DNA from: JAFAGX01 sp035624215
Lineage (GTDB): Bacteria; Acidobacteriota; Terriglobia; Terriglobales; Acidobacteriaceae
DNA length: 5,840 nucleotides
Assembly: GCA_035624215.1 (NCBI GenBank)
Contig: DASPRY010000138.1
Location: 1-5,840, forward strand
Direction: 5' to 3'
In this document: positions 1-5,840 of the stretch, piece after piece
Layout: every line of letters begins with the position of its first letter
Position numbering within the stretch: position 1 is the stretch's first letter
Made by a program: the position numbers and the translations under genes
Notes under the pieces: model-generated
Told to the model about the DNA's origin: nothing
What the model saw: the letters and a program-made list of their open reading frames with translations, nothing else
Database searches by the model: none

Positions 1-28
1 CACCGAAGAACCGGCCGTGGGCGATTAG
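1..28 (+). CDS. C-terminal end of upstream gene, probably an efflux-operon partner (partial)
   Basis: Reading from base 2, the frame gives TEEPAVGD followed by a TAG stop at 26-28. Only eight residues are inside the window, so the product cannot be identified from sequence. The stop is separated from the ATG of the RND permease by just two bases, which strongly suggests one operon with translational coupling. In mdtABC-type operons the gene before mdtC is a second RND permease (MdtB), and in simpler operons it is the periplasmic adaptor. Either would fit, and the acidic hydrophilic tail does not decide between them. Confidence 0.6.
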
Positions 29-30
29 CG

Positions 31-3000
31 ATGAATATCTCTGCCCCATTCATTAAACGTCCCATCGGAACGTCTTTGTTGACACTCGCGTTGTTAATGT
101 CTGGCGCGCTGGCCTTCACGTTTCTGCCGGTGGCTCCGCTACCGCAGGTCGATTTTCCCGTAATCCAGGTTTCAGCCAGCCTTCCCGGCGCCAGTCCGGA
201 GACCATGGCTTCGGCGGTAGCGACACCACTGGAGCGGCAATTCGGCCGCATCGCGGGCATTAATCAGATGACTTCGGTGAGCCAGTTGGGTTCAACCGGC
301 ATCATCTTGCAGTTTGATTTGAACCGCAACATCGATGCGGCGGCACGGGACGTGCAGGCTGCCATCAATGCTGCCCGCAACCAGCTGCCATCTTATCTGC
401 CCGGCAACCCCTGGTATCGCAAAGTGAATCCGGCAGACGTGCCGATTCTCATCTTATCGATGACCTCCGACAGCATGACCTTGCCCAACATTTATGACCA
501 GGCGAATTCGATTCTTTCTCAGAAGCTGGCGCAGGTTCCCGGCGTGGGCCAGGTCTATGTGGCTGGAGGCGCGAACCCGGCGGTTCGTGCGGAAGTGAAT
601 CCTGACCAGCTCAACAAATTCGGAATCGGGCTGGAAGCGGTTCGCACCGCACTGGGTAACGCCAACGCAAATAGCCCCAAAGGTGAAGTGTCCAACGGCG
701 TAAGCGCCTGGACGGTCAATGACAACGATCAGATCAAGCGTGCAGATCAGTACCGGCCTCTCTTGGTTGGTTACAACCCGCAGACCGGGGCGGCCGTGCG
801 CTTGGGCGATGTGGGTGATGTGCTGGACTCGGTCGAAGATGCTCACATCTATGGTTTGTCGAACGGCAAGCGAGCCGTGATCTTGCTGATCTGGCGCCAG
901 CCGGGCGCGAATATTATCGAAACGGTCGACAATGTCCTCCGTTTGCTGCCACAGCTCCAGGCTTCGATCTCCCCCGCCATCAAAATCGATGTGGTCTCTG
1001 ACCGGACGCTTACCGTCCGTGCCTCGTTGCATGACATTGAAATCACCTTACTGATCTCCGTGATCCTTGTGATCATAGTGGTATTCGCCTTTCTCCGCAC
1101 CGTGCGCGCCACCATCATTCCCAGTATTGCGGTGCCGTTGTCGTTGGTCGGTACTTTTGGCGTGATGTATCTGCTGGGGTACAGCCTGGATAATCTGTCG
1201 CTGATGGCGTTGGCCATCTCCACCGGTTTTGTGGTGGATGACGCCATTGTGGTGCTGGAGAACATCACCCGCTATCTCGAACAGGGTATGGGTCCCATGC
1301 AAGCCGCGTTTCGCGGCGCGCGCGAGATCGGCTTCACCGTTCTATCCATGAGCACATCGCTGGTCGCGGTGTTCATCCCCATTTTGATGATGGGCGGAAT
1401 TGTGGGTCGTCTTTTCCGGGAATTTGCGGTCACCTTGAGCATTGCCATCGGGGTTTCGCTAATCGTGTCCCTGACCACCACGCCCACCATGTGCGCGCAG
1501 TTGCTCAAGTCTCTGGGGGAAGAGAAGCACGGTGCAGCATACAAAGCCAGTCAGAAGGTATTCGACAACATCTTGGGCGCCTATCGTGTTTGTTTGGGCT
1601 GGGTATTGCGACATCAGTTTGCGGTTCTCATGATCACCATCGCCACCGCCTGCGTGAGTATTTATTTGTTTAAGGAAGCCCCGAAGGGATTTTTTCCGCA
1701 GCAGGACACCGGACGAATCATGGGGTCAGTCCAGGCGGCACAGGACATCTCTTTTGACGCTATGAGCCGCAAAATGCGGCGCTACGTTGAGATTGCGATG
1801 AAGGACACGAACGTCTCCACCATGATCGGATTCTGTGGCGGCACAACCGCCATGAATCAAGGACGCATGTTCATCACCCTCAAGCCAAAGAGTCAGCGAA
1901 AACTGAACGCCGACCAGGTGATCCTCGAATTGACTCGCAAGTTCGCGGAAGTTCCCGGTGCCACCCTCTACATGCAGAACCAGCAGGATCTTCAGATCGG
2001 CGGCCGCGTGAGCCAGGCGCAATATCAATACACCCTGCAGGGCGAAGATTTGAACGAGCTCAACGAATGGGCGCCCCAGCTCTTGAATAAAATGCGGCAG
2101 CTCCCCATCCTGCGCCAGGTGAATACCGATCAGCAGGACAAGGGTCTGGCGCTCAACGTCATCATCGATCGAGATACGGCATCACGCCTGGGGATCGCGG
2201 CGCAAGATATCGACAATATTCTCTACGACGCCTTTGGGCAACGCTTCGTATCCACCATCTACGAGCAGCTCAACCAATATCACGTCGTCATGGAGGTTGC
2301 GCCCCCGTTTCAACAGAGCCCTGAGACCCTGGACAATACCTATCTGCGTTCCTCGACCGGCGCCATTGTGCCATTATCGGCATTCGCACACTTTGGACCA
2401 GCTAATACGTCATTGGCGGTGAACCATCAGGGCCAATGGCCGGCGGTGACCATCTCGTTCAATCTGGGCCCTGACGTTTCCCTGGGGCAAGCCACTAATG
2501 CGATTGAAAAAGCGGAGCGCTCGATCAATTTCCCGGCAACCATCCACGGCAGCTTTCAGGGAACCGCGGCAGCTTTCCAGGATTCGCTGAAGAACGAGCC
2601 GATTCTGATTTTGACCGCTCTTTTGGCGGTTTACATTGTGCTGGGAATTCTCTATGAAAGTTACATTCACCCCATCACCATCCTGTCCACAATTCCATCC
2701 GCCGGCGTGGGCGCGCTTCTGGCCTTGAAGATTACCCACAACGAATTGAACGTAATTGGCTTGATCGGCATCATCCTCCTCATCGGATTGGTCAAGAAGA
2801 ACGCCATTATGATGATCGACTTCGCGCTCGATGCGGAACGGCGCGAGGGCCGCTCGCCGATCGATGCAATCCATGAGGCATGCGTTCTGCGCTTCCGCCC
2901 GATCATGATGACCACCGCAGCCGCGCTGCTCGGGGCCTTGCCTCTGGCACTGGGAACTGGAACTGGTTCGGAGCTGCGCCGGCCACTCGGTCTGACAATC

Positions 3001-3141
3001 ATCGGCGGCCTCATTGTCAGCCAGGCTCTTACCCTGTTCACTACTCCGGTGGTGTATCTCTACATGGACCGGCTCCACTGGCGACGTAAAAAAGTCGCAC
3101 TCCCAGGCCCAATTTCTCCCGCAGCCAGTCACGCCGATTAG
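31..3141 (+). CDS. mdtC: RND efflux permease of the HAE-1 type, MdtC-like (complete, 1036 aa)
   Basis: Inner-membrane proton/drug antiporter subunit of a tripartite pump that works with a periplasmic adaptor and an outer-membrane channel. Length matches MdtC (about 1025 aa). The order is standard: TM1 at about 10-31, porter loop to about 335, TM2-TM6 at about 337-490, TM7 near 530-547, second porter loop, TM8-TM12 at about 857-1012. The proton-relay aspartates of TM4 are D403 and D404 in GFVVDDAIVVLEN. The TM10 lysine is K923 (LVKKNAIMM), and R954 and T961 appear to match the TM11 relay region. MdtC-like signatures are PVAPLPQVDFPVI near the N-terminus, FFPQQDTG (554-561), QDLQIGGR (652-659) and NHQG (798-801). 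I saw nothing suggesting the metal-exporting CusA class. The start ATG lies 2 bp after the upstream stop and has no strong Shine-Dalgarno of its own, consistent with coupled translation. The exact substrate cannot be read from sequence. The mdtC symbol means best family resemblance, not proven orthology. Confidence 0.95.
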   Translation: MNISAPFIKRPIGTSLLTLALLMSGALAFTFLPVAPLPQVDFPVIQVSASLPGASPETMASAVATPLERQFGRIAGINQMTSVSQLGSTGIILQFDLNRNIDAAARDVQAAINAARNQLPSYLPGNPWYRKVNPADVPILILSMTSDSMTLPNIYDQANSILSQKLAQVPGVGQVYVAGGANPAVRAEVNPDQLNKFGIGLEAVRTALGNANANSPKGEVSNGVSAWTVNDNDQIKRADQYRPLLVGYNPQTGAAVRLGDVGDVLDSVEDAHIYGLSNGKRAVILLIWRQPGANIIETVDNVLRLLPQLQASISPAIKIDVVSDRTLTVRASLHDIEITLLISVILVIIVVFAFLRTVRATIIPSIAVPLSLVGTFGVMYLLGYSLDNLSLMALAISTGFVVDDAIVVLENITRYLEQGMGPMQAAFRGAREIGFTVLSMSTSLVAVFIPILMMGGIVGRLFREFAVTLSIAIGVSLIVSLTTTPTMCAQLLKSLGEEKHGAAYKASQKVFDNILGAYRVCLGWVLRHQFAVLMITIATACVSIYLFKEAPKGFFPQQDTGRIMGSVQAAQDISFDAMSRKMRRYVEIAMKDTNVSTMIGFCGGTTAMNQGRMFITLKPKSQRKLNADQVILELTRKFAEVPGATLYMQNQQDLQIGGRVSQAQYQYTLQGEDLNELNEWAPQLLNKMRQLPILRQVNTDQQDKGLALNVIIDRDTASRLGIAAQDIDNILYDAFGQRFVSTIYEQLNQYHVVMEVAPPFQQSPETLDNTYLRSSTGAIVPLSAFAHFGPANTSLAVNHQGQWPAVTISFNLGPDVSLGQATNAIEKAERSINFPATIHGSFQGTAAAFQDSLKNEPILILTALLAVYIVLGILYESYIHPITILSTIPSAGVGALLALKITHNELNVIGLIGIILLIGLVKKNAIMMIDFALDAERREGRSPIDAIHEACVLRFRPIMMTTAAALLGALPLALGTGTGSELRRPLGLTIIGGLIVSQALTLFTTPVVYLYMDRLHWRRKKVALPGPISPAASHAD

Positions 3142-3221
3142 CCTTCGCTGCTCAACGCTGCCGACATTACCAAAGACAAAACGAGGGATGTTCCTCAGGA
3201 GCTTAGCTTTCCCCTAATCCG

Positions 3222-3243
3222 GACGATCGCCATTACCATCGTC
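3222..3243. repeat. 6-bp inverted repeat upstream of the cupredoxin-like gene
   Basis: GACGAT (3222-3227) and ATCGTC (3238-3243) form a perfect 6-bp inverted repeat around a 10-base centre. It lies in the 152-bp gap after the RND gene and about 50 bp before the ATG of the next gene, immediately before a candidate -35 element. No T-run follows it, so it does not look like an intrinsic terminator for the efflux operon. It could be an operator, but one six-base match in a gap this size can also arise by chance. Confidence 0.3.
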
Positions 3244-3245
3244 AC

Positions 3246-3273
3246 TTGCACCCCTATTTTCCACTGTTACGAT
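3246..3273 (+). promoter_or_regulatory. weak candidate sigma70-type promoter
   Basis: TTGCAC (3246-3251) and TACGAT (3268-3273) are separated by 16 bases and precede the ATG at 3294 by about 20 bases. They match the TTGACA and TATAAT consensus at three and four positions, so this is a weak candidate. A start site near 3280 would leave a very short leader that still contains the ribosome-binding site. The 152-bp gap after the permease and the change of functional class make a separate promoter reasonable, but its exact position is uncertain. Confidence 0.25.
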
Positions 3274-3283
3274 TAGTTACAAC

Positions 3284-3288
3284 GAGGG
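3284..3288 (+). promoter_or_regulatory. ribosome binding site that selects the ATG start at 3294
   Basis: GAGGG lies five bases before the ATG at 3294-3296. It favours this ATG over an in-frame TTG at 3246. Starting at the ATG puts the hydrophobic core of the signal peptide directly after a short basic segment (MSKTITC), as expected for exported proteins. The TTG start would add 16 residues ahead of it. Confidence 0.6.
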
Positions 3289-3293
3289 TGGGG

Positions 3294-4106
3294 ATGAGCA
3301 AAACAATCACTTGCGGCCTGTTCTTATGCCTGCTTTTGGGCATGGCCGGGAACGCCTGGAGCCAGGACAGCTACCAGGTCATTTCCGTCACGGATGGCGG
3401 CAGTATTACGGGCACAGTCAAGTGGGCTGGACCGGAGCCTCACTTGACTCGACTCGCGATCACAAAAGACCCCGAAATCTGTGATCCCGAATCCGCCAAA
3501 ACTCGCGACTTAGAGCGGCTTATCATCGGCCCGCAGGGTGGCGTGGCCAATACCGTCGTGTACCTACGGAATGTGTCACGCGGCAAAGCTTTCGACTTGC
3601 CTCAGCAACGGCGCTTCCTCGATCAGAAACATTGCCGTTATGAGCCTCACATTCTGCTGGTGCCCCAGAATGCGCTGCTGGAAATGAAGAGTTCTGACGC
3701 CACGCTGCACACAATTCATATGGACGGCGCAGCCAGTTATAATCTGCCCTTTCCTTTTCCGAACCAGATCATCTCACGTTCCATGCAATCACCGGGCGTT
3801 GTGAATCTGAAGTGCAACGGCGGACACGTCTGGATGAACGCGGAAATGTTTGTTGCGCCCCATCCGTACTACGCGGTTACCGATGAGAGCGGCAAATTCG
3901 AAATCACCAACATTCCGCCGGGAGATTACGTACTGGTCGCCTGGCATGAAGGCTGGAGCGTTGAACGGCAGGAGGCCATGTTTGACGTTCTCACTGAAAA
4001 GCGGGTGCTACGGCCGGTGTTTAATGATCCGAAAGTTCAGGAAAAGAACGTAAGTGTGAAGCCGAATGACACTGAGACTGTGAACTTCGTTATCACGGAA
4101 AAGTAA
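3294..4106 (+). CDS. exported cupredoxin-like protein with carboxypeptidase-regulatory-like C-terminal segment (270 aa)
   Basis: Probable periplasmic or secreted copper-binding, electron-transfer-type protein. Residues 1-23 form a Sec signal peptide (basic start, hydrophobic core at about 7-18) with likely cleavage after AWS, before Q24. A beta-rich stretch opens with GSITGTVKWAG, and a cupredoxin-like domain covers roughly 100-190. Candidate type-1 copper ligands are H139 or H142 in TLHTIH, then C174, H178 and M181 in KCNGGHVWM. A segment at about 192-221 (YYAVTDESGKFEITNIPPGD, then AWHE) matches the carboxypeptidase-regulatory/CnaB-like fold. From memory, relatives in Acidobacteriota and Planctomycetes carry C-x2-H-x2-M (CDVHPWM) here. 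This copy has C-x3-H-x2-M, one residue longer. Two further cysteines, C63 and C114, might form a disulphide. The gene follows the RND permease on the same strand after 152 bp and probably has its own promoter. No CXXCH haem motif is present. The physiological partner is unknown. Confidence 0.85.
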   Translation: MSKTITCGLFLCLLLGMAGNAWSQDSYQVISVTDGGSITGTVKWAGPEPHLTRLAITKDPEICDPESAKTRDLERLIIGPQGGVANTVVYLRNVSRGKAFDLPQQRRFLDQKHCRYEPHILLVPQNALLEMKSSDATLHTIHMDGAASYNLPFPFPNQIISRSMQSPGVVNLKCNGGHVWMNAEMFVAPHPYYAVTDESGKFEITNIPPGDYVLVAWHEGWSVERQEAMFDVLTEKRVLRPVFNDPKVQEKNVSVKPNDTETVNFVITEK

Positions 4107-4122
4107 GCGGCCTTTTTTTCCG
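4096..4122 (+). terminator. weak candidate terminator at the end of the cupredoxin-like gene
   Basis: CGGAAAA (4096-4102) can pair with TTTTCCG (4116-4122) across a 13-base loop. It overlaps the last codons and stop of the gene, and a run of seven T (4113-4119) forms part of the 3' arm. The stem is AT-rich and the T-run is inside the structure rather than after it, so this is not a classic intrinsic terminator. It is listed because it is the only T-run in the convergent gap and sits where a terminator is expected. Confidence 0.3.
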
Positions 4123-4177
4123 CATAAGCATCGCAGAATTCTTAGAACCTGCTGGCCCCGCGCGGAATCCGAAACTC

Positions 4178-4200
4178 CCTGGTTTTTCACTCTACCAAGG
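4178..4200 (-). terminator. weak candidate terminator hairpin after the minus-strand membrane gene
   Basis: CCTGGT (4178-4183) pairs with ACCAAGG (4194-4200) apart from one bulged base. The loop is 10 bases, and it lies 12 bp beyond the TAG stop of the membrane gene on the minus strand. After the stem the minus strand reads GAGTTTCGG, with only three T in a row, so termination efficiency would be low. The position is suggestive but the sequence is weak. Confidence 0.25.
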
Positions 4201-4211
4201 TGCTACTGAAG

Positions 4212-5651
4212 CTAATCGAGCCGGCAAACCAGCACCACCCGGTTCTGGTATGGACAATCCAGGCCAGGCAGTCCGGGCTGTTGCAGAACCACCCAGTCGA
4301 CCCCGTACTGCGCCTGCAGGCGATGAAAGTCTTGTAACTGAAACTTACTCCAGCCCGATTGCGCCTGCACCTGCCGCCACCACTCATCCGCCATCGCAGG
4401 AAACATCGAGACCGCCCCCGAGTCCTTGATTGAATCGGCCAGACTGCTGCGCCGGGCAACGGCCCGGAATCCTTGCTCGTCCTCGCTCGGAAGGTTCATG
4501 TACTCCGGATCGAGCGCAAAGATAGAATTCTCGGGAGTGTTTTTGCGTATCCACCGGAATGCTTCCATCCACTGGTTCTTCGGTTGAGCCCAGGGCCACT
4601 CGATGTGAGCGCTGGCCGGAAAGAGCACGCGTTGCGCAAAGAACATGCCGGTACACACAGGCACAAACAGCGCCAGCCAGCGCCACAAGTGGTTCTTAAA
4701 AACGAATTCTGCAAGCACTCCCCCTGACAGCACGAGCATGAGCACATAAAGCAAGTGAAGCGACCGCATGGGTTGCAGCCGCGCCAACGCTTCGAAACGC
4801 GACGGGACATCAATCATCACAGCCAAAACCACGTAAACCAACTCGTAAATCAACGCCGTGCTGGACAACAGGGTGACATTGGGCCATTGCCGCGCTTTTG
4901 CCAAGCGAGCGAACCAGAACAAAATCACCATCGGTCCGATGACGCCCAACCACTCATACCAACGCCATTGTGTGAGATAAAAATAGGAATGGGTGAGCGC
5001 CACTTGATGGTATGAGCTGGGAGGTGCAGCGAATGGAATCCCAAATGGAAGATACAGCACAAACCAAGGCAGGCTGAATTCTCTTACACCCCCCAACAGA
5101 ATGCAAAAGGAAAGCGCAAAAACCGACATCAGGGGATGGATTACACCGGCAATGACAAGAAACAGCGTAGCTTGCAGGTATTTCCGGTCGAGCACTCTTA
5201 CCATCGCAAATATGCCGACAAACGCCGACAGATTTCGCGGATTCAGATATTGATCCATGATATACAGCGCAGTGCCTGCAATCGGCAGGGTAAGCAGGGC
5301 CGCGACCAAAGCGACACCGCACCATCGCGCCTTCGTATCCGAAAAGCATCGCGCGCTCAACTGCCAGCAAGCCAGCAATAGCAGAAAAATGGATGCGATC
5401 TGCCACAAGAACAGCGCAGTCCCCAGCCTCAGATGGCTGATGCGCACTGAAGCTGCAATGAGATTAGGAAATAACGTCGAGTGCGCATGTGCCTCGAAAA
5501 ATTGCGAATTGAAAGGAAAAAGCTCAGGATGAAGAATTTTTTCGATGCCCGGAAGGTAAATTTCAGCGTCTTCTGCTCCGGCATGATAGCCGTGGATTAG
5601 TAATGCCGCGAACGTCAGCAGTGAAATAAGCAGAAGGTCCTTAAGTTTCAG
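4212..5651 (-). CDS. polytopic membrane protein with soluble C-terminal domain, GT-C-like architecture, probable CTG start
   Basis: Not recognised as a named gene. From CTG 5651 it encodes 479 aa with about nine membrane segments, near 5-22, 80-98, 111-131, 162-186, 196-208, 235-251, 261-280, 299-318 and 324-344. A soluble domain follows at about 345-479. The first loop after TM1 holds an acidic motif (GYHAGAEDAEIYLPGI) and HPELFPF. Loops elsewhere contain YLNPRNLSAF and IHPLMSVF. A first-loop acidic pair and this topology recall GT-C membrane glycosyltransferases, but that is inference. The soluble domain contains ALDPEYM (379-385), GFRAVARRS (394-402) and KDSGAVSMFP (409-418), which resemble unnamed Acidobacteriota membrane proteins as I remember them. 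The first conventional start is GTG at 5447. It would remove TM1 and the acidic loop, although the same frame stays open and protein-like up to 5651. No ATG, GTG or TTG lies upstream in frame before the TGA at 5744-5742. The gene is on the same strand as, and downstream of, the partial gene at 5766-5840. Confidence 0.8.
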   Translation of the reverse strand: MKLKDLLLISLLTFAALLIHGYHAGAEDAEIYLPGIEKILHPELFPFNSQFFEAHAHSTLFPNLIAASVRISHLRLGTALFLWQIASIFLLLLACWQLSARCFSDTKARWCGVALVAALLTLPIAGTALYIMDQYLNPRNLSAFVGIFAMVRVLDRKYLQATLFLVIAGVIHPLMSVFALSFCILLGGVREFSLPWFVLYLPFGIPFAAPPSSYHQVALTHSYFYLTQWRWYEWLGVIGPMVILFWFARLAKARQWPNVTLLSSTALIYELVYVVLAVMIDVPSRFEALARLQPMRSLHLLYVLMLVLSGGVLAEFVFKNHLWRWLALFVPVCTGMFFAQRVLFPASAHIEWPWAQPKNQWMEAFRWIRKNTPENSIFALDPEYMNLPSEDEQGFRAVARRSSLADSIKDSGAVSMFPAMADEWWRQVQAQSGWSKFQLQDFHRLQAQYGVDWVVLQQPGLPGLDCPYQNRVVLVCRLD

Positions 5652-5658
5652 AAGATCA

Positions 5659-5663
5659 CTCCC
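5659..5663 (-). promoter_or_regulatory. ribosome binding site supporting a CTG start at 5651
   Basis: On the minus strand GGGAG (5663-5659) is followed by seven bases (TGATCTT) and then CTG at 5651-5649, an optimal Shine-Dalgarno spacing. Translation from here begins (M)KLKDLLLISLL, a short basic start followed by a hydrophobic segment, as expected for the first membrane helix. This is the best reason to place the start at a non-standard codon. Confidence 0.5.
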
Positions 5664-5725
5664 GCTATGGATGTAGTTCTGATGATCGGTCTCCCCAATG
5701 TGAGTATAGTCTTGGAGAGACTCCC

Positions 5726-5739
5726 TCGCCCGAAGGCGA
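5726..5739 (-). other. RNA hairpin with UUCG tetraloop in the leader of the membrane gene
   Basis: Read as minus-strand RNA, UCGCC-UUCG-GGCGA forms a perfect 5-bp stem closed by C-G around UUCG, the exceptionally stable cUUCGg tetraloop. It starts about 27 bases after the stop of the upstream gene and lies about 75 bases before the CTG start. No U-run follows (the next bases are GGGAG), so it is unlikely to terminate transcription alone. It may stabilise an mRNA end or punctuate a polycistronic message. Confidence 0.45.
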
Positions 5740-5765
5740 TGTCACCGCCGCCCTTGCTCATCGAG

Positions 5766-5840
5766 CTATTGCACGTTCAGAGTGAACGCTACGGTGTGAC
5801 TAAGTGTGCCGCTGGTGGCAGTCACAACCACGTTCGAAGT
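5766..5840 (-). CDS. C-terminal tail of a probable secreted beta-sandwich/Ig-like protein (partial)
   Basis: The minus strand from the window edge reads TSNVVVTATSGTLSHTVAFT and then LNVQ, ending with TAG at 5768-5766. The alternating Val/Thr/Ser pattern is a run of beta strands. The ending closely resembles the last Ig-like or beta-sandwich module of large secreted Acidobacteriota proteins, many of which finish in a similar SGTLSHS...VTLTVQ pattern. This comparison is from memory. The N-terminal part lies outside the window, so enzyme or adhesin function cannot be stated. The gene is upstream of the membrane gene in transcription and on the same strand, with 114 bp between its stop and the CTG start, so co-transcription is possible. 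Confidence 0.7.
   Translation of the reverse strand, partial: TSNVVVTATSGTLSHTVAFTLNVQ

Larger units (their letters stand above)
5648..5761 (-). other. 37-codon mini-ORF between the two minus-strand genes, possible leader ORF
   Basis: On the minus strand an ATG at 5761-5759 opens 37 codons ending in TGA at 5650-5648. The product (MSKGGGDIAFGRG, ending AGVIF) is short, basic and not recognisable. The ATG lies four bases after the TAG of the upstream gene, and the stop overlaps the candidate CTG start as CTGA, the arrangement seen as ATGA in coupled genes. No good Shine-Dalgarno precedes the ATG. It may be a coupling leader, the frameshifted remains of a longer N-terminus, or chance. I do not call it a gene. 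Confidence 0.25.

Noticed and set aside
454..1032. 192-codon minus-strand open frame opposite the first porter domain
   Set aside because: It mirrors the codon structure of the RND gene and shows no family features, signal peptide or ribosome-binding site.
2410..3132. 240-codon open frame on the minus strand opposite the 3' part of the RND gene
   Set aside because: It lies wholly antisense to a strongly conserved permease. Its product is low-complexity, rich in Q, R and H, with no recognisable motif, so it is a reading-frame shadow.
31..3141. Heavy-metal (CusA-like) RND class for the permease
   Set aside because: The N-terminal PVAPLPQVDFPVI motif, FFPQQDTG, QDLQIGGR and overall pattern fit MdtC/HAE-1 pumps. 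The nearby copper-type protein alone is not evidence for metal export.
3183..3196. GAGG...CCTC hairpin after the RND gene as a terminator
   Set aside because: The stem is only 4 bp and no T-run follows, so it is within chance expectation.
3246..3293. TTG start at 3246 for the cupredoxin-like protein
   Set aside because: The ATG at 3294 has a GAGGG ribosome-binding site at the right distance and gives a normal signal peptide. The TTG would add 16 residues ahead of it, and it coincides with a possible -35 element.
4954..5406. 150-codon minus-strand open frame overlapping the membrane gene
   Set aside because: It is a shifted frame of the membrane gene on the same strand. The product has many scattered Cys, His and Arg and no hydrophobic segments in keeping with the context.
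5445..5447. GTG at 5447-5445 as the start of the membrane protein
   Set aside because: It would remove the first membrane helix and the acidic first loop, although the same frame continues upstream with protein-like sequence. Preceding bases show no convincing ribosome-binding site.

Overview
The window looks like chromosomal DNA of a free-living Gram-negative bacterium, most plausibly an Acidobacteriota member. That placement is inference. It rests on moderately high GC by eye, a cupredoxin/carboxypeptidase-regulatory lipoprotein-like exported protein, and a Ser/Thr/Val-rich C-terminus (ending SGTLSHTVAFTLNVQ) of a kind I associate with large secreted Acidobacteriota proteins. No mobile element, CRISPR array, tRNA or rRNA is visible.

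Layout: (1) Positions 1-3141 (+) are the end of a tripartite efflux operon. They hold the last eight residues of an upstream gene, then after only 2 bp a complete 1036-aa RND permease close to MdtC. (2) Positions 3142-3293 are a 152-bp intergenic stretch with a 6-bp inverted repeat and a weak promoter candidate. (3) Positions 3294-4106 (+) encode a 270-aa exported protein with a type-1-copper-like ligand set followed by a carboxypeptidase-regulatory/CnaB-like segment. (4) Positions 4107-4211 are a convergent intergenic gap with two weak hairpins. (5) Positions 4212-5651 (-) encode a polytopic membrane protein with a soluble C-terminal domain. It is of unknown function, and its architecture recalls GT-C-type membrane glycosyltransferases. 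(6) Positions 5652-5765 are a leader region with a UUCG-capped hairpin and a 37-codon mini-ORF. (7) Positions 5766-5840 (-) are the C-terminal tail of a probable secreted beta-sandwich protein, upstream of the membrane gene in its direction of transcription.

The most interesting spot is the 5' end of the minus-strand membrane gene. The conserved-looking N-terminus, including the first membrane segment, lies upstream of the first conventional start codon (GTG, 5447). It has no ATG, GTG or TTG in frame. A CTG at 5651-5649 does have a well-placed GGGAG ribosome-binding site, and its CTGA overlaps the TGA of the 37-codon mini-ORF. This suggests a non-canonical, possibly translationally coupled start. 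A sequencing or assembly error is the main rival explanation. I do not see a convincing undescribed multi-gene system here.
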